Origin: Paenibacillus chitinolyticus NBRC 15660
GTDB taxonomy: Bacteria; Bacillota; Bacilli; Paenibacillales; NBRC-103111
Assembly (NCBI RefSeq): GCF_000739915.1
Contig: NZ_BBJT01000004.1
Span: 434,001 to 498,000 of the forward strand
Direction: 5' to 3'
Length of the DNA: 64,000 nt
Part shown: positions 59,074 through 64,000 of the stretch, one piece after another
How positions within the stretch are numbered: the stretch's first letter is position 1
Layout of the letters: every line of letters starts with the position of its first letter
Program-made: the position numbers and the translations under genes
Notes under the pieces: model-generated
The model's database searches: none
What the model was told of the DNA's origin: nothing
Seen by the model: only the letters and a program-made list of their open reading frames with translations

Positions 59074-59946
59074 ATGAATGCGGATAGAGGAAGAACGGTC
59101 AATTCGGTTTATATCGACGCGTCTGCGGACGCAATCTGGTGGTATGTGGCGACAGCGGAAGGCTGGAAACATTTTTTGAGCGACATCGCGACCTTTTCGG
59201 GGGCACAGCCCGAAATCGCCCAGGGGGACGAGCTCACCCTCGTAATCGGAGAATTAACGAATCGCGCCGTCTGCGCCGAATGCGTTAAACCGGAGCTCAT
59301 CCGATTCGACGAGCGCTACACGTCCATTTTGCCGGACGGCTCCCTCTGGGAATACAACTTAAGGACCTCGTTCGCTTTCGAGCCCATCGGCTGCGGCACT
59401 TGTACCAGGGTGACCGTCACCGTTGAAGGCTATACGGAGGATGAAACGATGCAGTGGGTCAGGGAATGCGGAGAAACGGGCTGGAGACAATCTCTATTTC
59501 ATCTGAAAAATACAATCGAGCTCGGCCTGGACCTGCGCAACTCGATTTTTAATTATCCCCGCCTTGGGGTCATGAATTATACGGCAACCGCCGCACAACT
59601 GGAAGAGCAGGGACTTGCCGGCGCGGGCATACGGGGGAACTTCATCGCGACCGTGTACCCGAACAGTCCGGCCAGCCGGGCCGGTTTGCATGGCGGGGTT
59701 ATCGTGACCAGCCTCGGAGGAATGCCGGTTCCGACGTATCACGATTTTGTAAAAGCGCTCTCCCGCTTTTACGGAACGAACGCGCCCGCCGACATTGTTT
59801 TCTACGAACGGGGAGAACGGCACGCCGTAACGGCGGATCTGACCTACGACGACCAGTTTACCGGCATGATCGATCCGAACGAAGTTTCATTGGATGAAAT
59901 CAGCGTAAAGCGGCGCAAGCTTTCTGCCGTAAAGGAACAGGAATAA
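59074..59946 (+). CDS. SRPBCC (AHSA1-like) domain fused to a PDZ domain, second copy
   Basis: 290 residues, ATG 59074 with GGAGGAGG upstream. Residues 8-165 form the SRPBCC domain (NSVYIDASADAIWWYVATAEGW at the start, WVRECGETGWRQSLFHLKN at the end); residues 185-265 form the PDZ domain (FIATVYPNSPASRAGL). Domain order, linker GLDLR-(T/N)...YPRLGV and C-terminus (QFTG...SLDEI-KRR) match the protein at 16970-17908 throughout, so it is a true paralogue. Cytosolic. Divergent from the GT2 unit and followed by a terminator. Confidence 0.8.
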   Translation: MNADRGRTVNSVYIDASADAIWWYVATAEGWKHFLSDIATFSGAQPEIAQGDELTLVIGELTNRAVCAECVKPELIRFDERYTSILPDGSLWEYNLRTSFAFEPIGCGTCTRVTVTVEGYTEDETMQWVRECGETGWRQSLFHLKNTIELGLDLRNSIFNYPRLGVMNYTATAAQLEEQGLAGAGIRGNFIATVYPNSPASRAGLHGGVIVTSLGGMPVPTYHDFVKALSRFYGTNAPADIVFYERGERHAVTADLTYDDQFTGMIDPNEVSLDEISVKRRKLSAVKEQE

Positions 59947-59951
59947 GCAAA

Positions 59952-59989
59952 GGGCAGCATACGGCGGCGACCGTGTACTGCCTTTTTTT
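59952..59989 (+). terminator. intrinsic terminator of the SRPBCC-PDZ gene
   Basis: GGCAG...ACGG pairs with CCGT...CTGCC and is followed by seven T residues, six bases after the stop. Confidence 0.75.
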
Positions 59990-60150
59990 GTGCGGGTGGT
60001 CCCGTTATGGCTTGGCTTCACGACTTGGCTTCGCACAGAGGCTTCAAGGGTGCGGCAAATTGTTCCGTGCGTATACACTCCCCTAACATTCGGCTCGTAC
60101 AATGGAAAGAGACCGGCCGCTTTTCCACCAAACGAGTAAGGAGATACCGC

Positions 60151-62415
60151 ATGATGCCGTTCAACAAAACCAGACCGACCTCCCTGTTCCTTGCGACGCT
60201 GATCAGTTTTCTCGTCATTATAGGATTGTTTGCCGCGTTCGACCTGGCGGCCTTCGCTTATTTCAAGACCAAATATCACGGCGAAATTATCGCCCATAAC
60301 CAGTCCATGCTTAAAAATACGGCCGAAAAATACAGCACGCATTTCTCCCGGATCAAAACGCTTCTGTTCAATACATACAACGATCCCGGTGTGATCGCTT
60401 TCAACCGGCATCTGCAGGGCGCGACGGATGAAGAGCTCCGTTATCTGGAGGCGAAAAGCATCGTAACCCGGCTCCGTTCGGATACCTCGAACCCGCACCT
60501 GTTTCTCGACAACCTCGAGGTGTATTTCCTGCCGCACGGCGTTACGCTCGACAAGGACGGCAGCAGCGGTGCGGAAGACCAGTACAACCGGCTGTACAAA
60601 AGCTCCGCTTATCCGCTCTTCTTCTGGGAAAACCGCCTGAAATCGGCGGATGCGTTCTCCCTGCTGCCCGCAGCGGATTTCAAGACCGTCTGGAATTCGC
60701 CCGCCGAGAAGAAGCTGCTTCCCGTCAGTTTTCATCTGAGCGGCAGCAGCTATCTCGTTACGGCTTATCTCGACGTGGACAAGACGCAGCGCGACTTTCT
60801 CGGGGAAGGCGGAGACGGGCGCCGCTTTTATGTTCTGAACGGCGATGGAAGCGTTCTTTTCGGGACGGGCGAAGACGAAAGCGGGGCTCCGGTGGGGCTT
60901 CCCGCCTTCGAAGAAAACAGCGGAACCGCCGTTGCGGGCGGAATGGTTTATTTCCGCTATACCGGCGACGACGGTCTGACGTACATCACCGGCGTTCCCA
61001 ATGCCAGCGTGGTCTCCCAGCTCCGGAAGCTGAACTGGACGCTGCTGGCGATTTTCCTCCTGTCGCTCGCCATCGCCCTTGCCGTCTCCCTGCTGAGCAG
61101 CCGCCGGATCAACCGGCCCGTCAAACAGATGGTTTCGGCAGTTATGAGCGGCAGCGGCGGCGAGCCCAGCGCGATCCGGGAATTCGCGTTCATCCAGGAG
61201 AAAATCGCCGATCTTCTCAAGGAAAAGACTGAAATCCGCAGCGAGCTGCGCAGCCGGCAGTCGCTTCTTACGAAATACAGCTACATTAACAAGCTGAGAA
61301 GCATTCATACGGATATTCACGAATGGCAGGATTTTATCGCGAGCGACGAAAGCTTTCAGATTATCGTCTATGAACTCCGGTTCCGGCAGGCGAAACCGGG
61401 TGAGGAACCCGTCCCGCACGAGCGGCTTGCCTCCTATTACCGTGAGCATCTCGACGTGCTTCTGAGGGAACACAGTCCCGGTTCGCATACGTTCCAGATG
61501 GAGAAGAACCAGATCCTTACGGTCATCAGCAGCGCAGTCGCTGCCGGCACGCTTCAGGCCATGCTCGGGGACATCCGGCATCTGTTCGATTCCCACGAGC
61601 AGCAGTGCCTGGCGGCCGTGGCGGTCAGCTCGCGGTTCGAGCACGCTTCCCAGTTCAACGACGCCTACCGGCAGGCGCTGGAAAGAGCGGGCCAGGCTAC
61701 CCTTGCGGAGGAAACGCAGGTCATCCTGGAAACGCGCTCCGGCCTGCAGGCTTGCGCGCTAAGCCCCGCCCGGGAGCAGGAGCTGAACGCCTGCCTTCAG
61801 GCCGGGGACGACAAAGGCGCCCTGGAGCTGATCGGCCGCCAGCTTGCCGAAATGCGTGAGTCCGGGGCCGGCGTCGTCCAGTACAGGCAGCTTGCGGAGT
61901 CCATGGCGGGCAAGGTATGGAAGCTCATGGACATCTGTAAAATCGCGCAGGACGCTGCCTGGTCCGTCAAACCGCTTATCCGGCGGCTCAAGGAGTGCTG
62001 CACCTTCGAGGACTATATCGAAGGCTACCGGGAACTGTTCTTCTCCGCGGCCGCGCTCATCTACGAGAAGAAAGATACGGAAGATCCCGTGATCCGCTTC
62101 GTCATGGACGCTCTTCGGGACGGCTACGGGGAGGAGCTGACCCTCGAAAATCTTGCGGACCGCCTCCAGATGTCGAGCGCCTATTTATCGGTCTATATCA
62201 AGGAGAAAACCGGAGCGAATTTCAGCGACCACCTGAATGCCATCCGGGTTTCCAAAGCACAGGAACTGCTGACGGGAACTCAGCTCAACATTGTGGAAGT
62301 CGGTCTGCGCATCGGCTACCGGAACATCACGTCGTTCAACCGCATGTTCAAAAAGTGGACGGGACAGACCCCCGGCGAATACCGCAGAGCCGCCAAGCTG
62401 ACGCCCGCGGAATAA
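60151..62415 (+). CDS. membrane-anchored AraC-family regulator
   Basis: 754 residues from ATG 60151 with TAAGGAG seven bases upstream; the frame is open further but without a site. Layout: N-terminal transmembrane helix (about 12-36), extracytoplasmic sensor domain (about 40-295), second transmembrane helix (about 300-325), a helical linker of HAMP-like position (SSRRINRPVKQMVSAVMSG) and a C-terminal AraC DNA-binding domain (LTLENLADRLQMSSAYLSVYIKEKTG ... YRNITSFNRMFKKWTGQTPGEYR). This architecture is frequent in paenibacilli, usually next to sugar ABC transporters, which are absent here. It may respond to an extracellular ligand. Relation to the cluster is uncertain. Confidence 0.85.
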   Translation: MMPFNKTRPTSLFLATLISFLVIIGLFAAFDLAAFAYFKTKYHGEIIAHNQSMLKNTAEKYSTHFSRIKTLLFNTYNDPGVIAFNRHLQGATDEELRYLEAKSIVTRLRSDTSNPHLFLDNLEVYFLPHGVTLDKDGSSGAEDQYNRLYKSSAYPLFFWENRLKSADAFSLLPAADFKTVWNSPAEKKLLPVSFHLSGSSYLVTAYLDVDKTQRDFLGEGGDGRRFYVLNGDGSVLFGTGEDESGAPVGLPAFEENSGTAVAGGMVYFRYTGDDGLTYITGVPNASVVSQLRKLNWTLLAIFLLSLAIALAVSLLSSRRINRPVKQMVSAVMSGSGGEPSAIREFAFIQEKIADLLKEKTEIRSELRSRQSLLTKYSYINKLRSIHTDIHEWQDFIASDESFQIIVYELRFRQAKPGEEPVPHERLASYYREHLDVLLREHSPGSHTFQMEKNQILTVISSAVAAGTLQAMLGDIRHLFDSHEQQCLAAVAVSSRFEHASQFNDAYRQALERAGQATLAEETQVILETRSGLQACALSPAREQELNACLQAGDDKGALELIGRQLAEMRESGAGVVQYRQLAESMAGKVWKLMDICKIAQDAAWSVKPLIRRLKECCTFEDYIEGYRELFFSAAALIYEKKDTEDPVIRFVMDALRDGYGEELTLENLADRLQMSSAYLSVYIKEKTGANFSDHLNAIRVSKAQELLTGTQLNIVEVGLRIGYRNITSFNRMFKKWTGQTPGEYRRAAKLTPAE

Positions 62416-62442
62416 AAAAAGCGCCCCTCAAGGGCGTTTTTT
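62416..62442 (+). terminator. intrinsic terminator of the membrane AraC gene
   Basis: GCGCCC/GGGCGT stem with a 5-base loop followed by six T residues, immediately after the stop. Confidence 0.8.
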
Positions 62443-62492
62443 GCGTATGCGATTGCTATTGTGATTTCGTTCGTGACTTCCGTTCGCTTACG

Positions 62493-62864
62493 TTAATATC
62501 CCTCAACCTGGAGGGCTTCCGTCAATTTCTCCGCGGCTTCACGCGTACGTTCAAAAGCTTCGGTCGCTTCATGATCCGCTACGTTGGCTTGTTTGATGGC
62601 ATCGAGAGCCTTCAGCGTAGCTTCCGCGGCTCTCGATGCGGCTTCGCGGCTGGCGTGAATCAGCTTGGATAAGGAGCCCGATTCCGTGTTTTCCCTCACG
62701 ATTTCCGCCATCAGAGCAGCATGTTCCGCCGCGGCCGTAGCTTCGAAACCTATCCGAACCGCTGTTTGCCGGAGTTCGTAGGCCCGGCTGTTTGCCCTGT
62801 TCGAAATTTCACGAGCTTCATTCATCAATTCGACATAAGCGGCAATCTTTTCATTTAAGGTCAT
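62493..62864 (-). CDS. small coiled-coil protein
   Basis: 123 residues, ATG 62864 with AGGAG nine bases upstream. Entirely helical with alanine- and glutamate-rich heptads (EATAAAEHAALMAEIVREN, EAFERTREAAEKLTEALQ), resembling phage or stress-related coiled-coil proteins. No signal peptide or cysteine. Function unknown. Convergent with the AraC regulator. Confidence 0.65.
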   Translation of the reverse strand: MTLNEKIAAYVELMNEAREISNRANSRAYELRQTAVRIGFEATAAAEHAALMAEIVRENTESGSLSKLIHASREAASRAAEATLKALDAIKQANVADHEATEAFERTREAAEKLTEALQVEGY

Positions 62865-63005
62865 CCGGTCCCACTCCTATAGGGCGAAATACGAGCTTAT
62901 ACTCCTTCTATAATAAGCTATTTAGGGGCAGGTTCAAACTCCGGCTCGTTCTGCCGGTCCCCTCTGGGTTATTCCGCTGTTCCCCGGACTGCGGCATTCT
63001 CTCCA

Positions 63006-63043
63006 AACAAAAAAGGACAAGCCTGGGCTTGTCCTTTTTTGTT
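63006..63043. terminator. bidirectional intrinsic terminator
   Basis: AACAAAAAAGGACAAGCC is followed, after two bases, by its exact reverse complement, giving T-runs on both strands. Confidence 0.8.
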
Positions 63044-63164
63044 TTACGGATGTGCCAGGTGAAGCGCAGACTTTACAGATCACTTTTGCTTAGGGCTGGC
63101 AATAGTCAAACGCGGATGCGGAAACACACAGAAAATGCTTCGTGAGGACCTCTAGCCCACGGAC

Positions 63165-63206
63165 AGACAAACGCCTTTGTCCCGTTGGAAACAAAGGCGT
63201 TTGTCT
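63165..63206. repeat. perfect 16-base inverted repeat
   Basis: AGACAAACGCCTTTGT at 63165-63180 and its exact complement at 63191-63206, with a 10-base loop. No T-run follows on either strand. It is just beyond the end of the right-edge operon and could be a hairpin terminator of another kind or a recombination or binding site. Confidence 0.6.
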
Positions 63207-63298
63207 AATACCTGCGGCTGGAACTTTGACTCTTATAGAAGGCAGCAAAGCTGAGACATCATCCTACTTCGCCAAAAGAGGCTTGAACCCATGAAAGG

Positions 63299-63463
63299 TT
63301 ATCTATATGAAATAAATAACCATATCATTAAAATTAAAAATATGAGCAGACCTATATTTTCTCGTTTACGGGTCTTAATCGTCCCCGTTGAGAGTCGGTA
63401 TATGAATATTACAATGATGCAAATGACAACCACTAAAGGAAGTATTTTTGCCAAGTTATTCAT
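63299..63463 (-). CDS. 54-residue two-helix membrane protein, possible immunity protein
   Basis: ATG 63463 with AAGGAGGAG six bases upstream, 33 bases after the stop of the preceding gene. Residues 4-22 (LAKILPLVVVICIIVIFIY) and 38-53 (GLLIFLILMIWLFISY) are membrane helices joined by a short basic loop (RLSTGTIKTRKRENI). Size, topology and place directly after a gene with a bacteriocin-like C-terminus fit immunity proteins of such systems. No family recognised. Confidence 0.65.
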   Translation of the reverse strand: MNNLAKILPLVVVICIIVIFIYRLSTGTIKTRKRENIGLLIFLILMIWLFISYR

Positions 63464-63496
63464 GGAGCTCCTCCTTAGGCATAAAAGATTGCTTAC

Positions 63497-64000
63497 TTAT
63501 GTATTAACCCCTGGCTGCCATCCTTTTAGCACATTATAAGCGCTTGCCATAGCGTCTTTTCCATCCTGACTAGCTACATATATTTGATAAGCAGCAACTG
63601 CAGCTCCGCCGGTGCCCACCATTGCACCGATGACAGTTTCCCAAGTCAAAACAAGTGTGCCGATTGCTGCGGTTAGTGTCACAGAGGCAGTGTTAATATT
63701 AGATCTAGCATTTGCAACTGAATTCGCATACATTTTAAAATCGTTTAACTTATACATAGTATAAGGGGCGATGGGTTTTACAAACCTATCTAGTTTGGTT
63801 CCAGTACCATAGTCTAAAAAATTATTCGCACTAGGGTATCCCAAACACTCGTACAAATCCGGATTATCTGAAAAATTCGTATAATATGTAAGCCACTCTT
63901 TTCCTCCAGAATCAACTGCTCGAGGAGATGCTCCGCTGGCTTTTGTTTCATTAATCGTTAAATTGACTTTTGAGCCATTGATAAAAAATTCCCCATTAGC
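63497..64000 (-). CDS. bacteriocin-like protein, N-terminus outside window
   Basis: At least 168 residues; the frame is open to the window end, so the start lies beyond it. The visible first part is polar (NGSKVNLTINETKASGASPRAVD); the last 80 residues contain two hydrophobic, glycine/alanine-rich helices (TASVTLTAAIGTLVLTW and VIGAMVGTGGAAVAAYQIYVA) as in pore-forming toxins or geobacillin-26-like proteins. DNA is clearly AT-richer than the rest of the window. Co-oriented with the small membrane protein at 63299-63463. The family suggestion is weak. Confidence 0.55.
   Translation of the reverse strand, partial: ANGEFFINGSKVNLTINETKASGASPRAVDSGGKEWLTYYTNFSDNPDLYECLGYPSANNFLDYGTGTKLDRFVKPIAPYTMYKLNDFKMYANSVANARSNINTASVTLTAAIGTLVLTWETVIGAMVGTGGAAVAAYQIYVASQDGKDAMASAYNVLKGWQPGVNT

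Larger units (their letters stand above)
62865..63298. other. 434-base gap without a supported gene
   Basis: Contains the promoter side of the coiled-coil gene, a bidirectional terminator at 63006-63043 and a perfect inverted repeat at 63165-63206. Base composition shifts from GC-rich to AT-rich across it. I see no open frame with a ribosome site. Confidence 0.6.

Noticed and set aside
63291-63539. A plus-strand 82-codon frame at the right edge
   Set aside because: It has no ribosome site, and the minus strand there holds a small gene with an AAGGAGGAG site.

Overview
The window reads as a GC-rich Bacillales chromosome, most likely Paenibacillus or a close relative. The grounds are strong AAGGAGG-type ribosome sites, frequent GTG and TTG starts, a membrane-anchored AraC regulator of the type common in paenibacilli, a stand-alone AcpS and Gram-positive style signal peptides. 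This placement is inference; no rRNA or tRNA gene is present. I see no transposase, integrase or CRISPR array.

Almost everything from 0.6 to 55.7 kb is one biosynthetic region, nearly all on the minus strand and tightly packed, with many 4-base ATGA or GTGA overlaps. Two related AraC-type regulators lie at its ends (624-1310 and 55067-55744). Reading down the minus strand from 54 kb: a family of five small peptides with one shared N-terminus and divergent C-termini (51.5-54.0 kb); a BtrH-like protein, HAD phosphatase, sugar nucleotidyltransferase, glycosyltransferase, AcpS, VOC protein and TIM-barrel isomerase (46.0-51.4 kb); four ABC half-exporters forming two heterodimers (39.0-46.0 kb); an ADP-heptose type module with heptosyltransferase, a second glycosyltransferase, an epimerase and three carbamoyltransferases (27.3-38.8 kb); then a fourth carbamoyltransferase, seven phytanoyl-CoA-dioxygenase-like (PhyH) enzymes, an amino-acid:carrier-protein ligase-like class II synthetase, three acyl carrier proteins, two more BtrH-like proteins, an AMP ligase, aminotransferase, two methyltransferases, hotdog dehydratases, two alpha/beta hydrolases, an FAD oxidoreductase, an SRPBCC-PDZ fusion and an M29 aminopeptidase (1.3-26.0 kb). 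The eighth PhyH gene (26244-27050) is the only plus-strand gene in this block.

A second unit (55.9-60 kb) holds a GT2 glycosyltransferase, a gluzincin peptidase, two small helical proteins and, divergently, a second SRPBCC-PDZ fusion. It seems linked to the main region: its promoter carries the same GCCGAG box, 20-21 bases from a TATAAT-like -10, as three peptide promoters. Beyond it are a membrane AraC regulator, a small coiled-coil protein and, at the right edge in AT-richer DNA, a bacteriocin-like gene cut by the window end with a 54-residue two-helix membrane protein that could be its immunity factor.

Working model (inference): a highly oxidised, heptosylated, carbamoylated and aminoacylated or acylated product is assembled without ketosynthase, NRPS condensation domain or a known RiPP class-defining enzyme, with carrier-protein-bound acyl or aminoacyl groups moved onto amines by BtrH-like enzymes, and is exported by paired ABC transporters. 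The five peptides are either its ribosomal scaffolds or co-regulated secreted partners. Several enzymes come in related sets in which one member has lost a catalytic residue (PhyH with His-x-Ala or His-x-Thr, hydrolase with Ala for Ser, epimerase with Ala for Lys).
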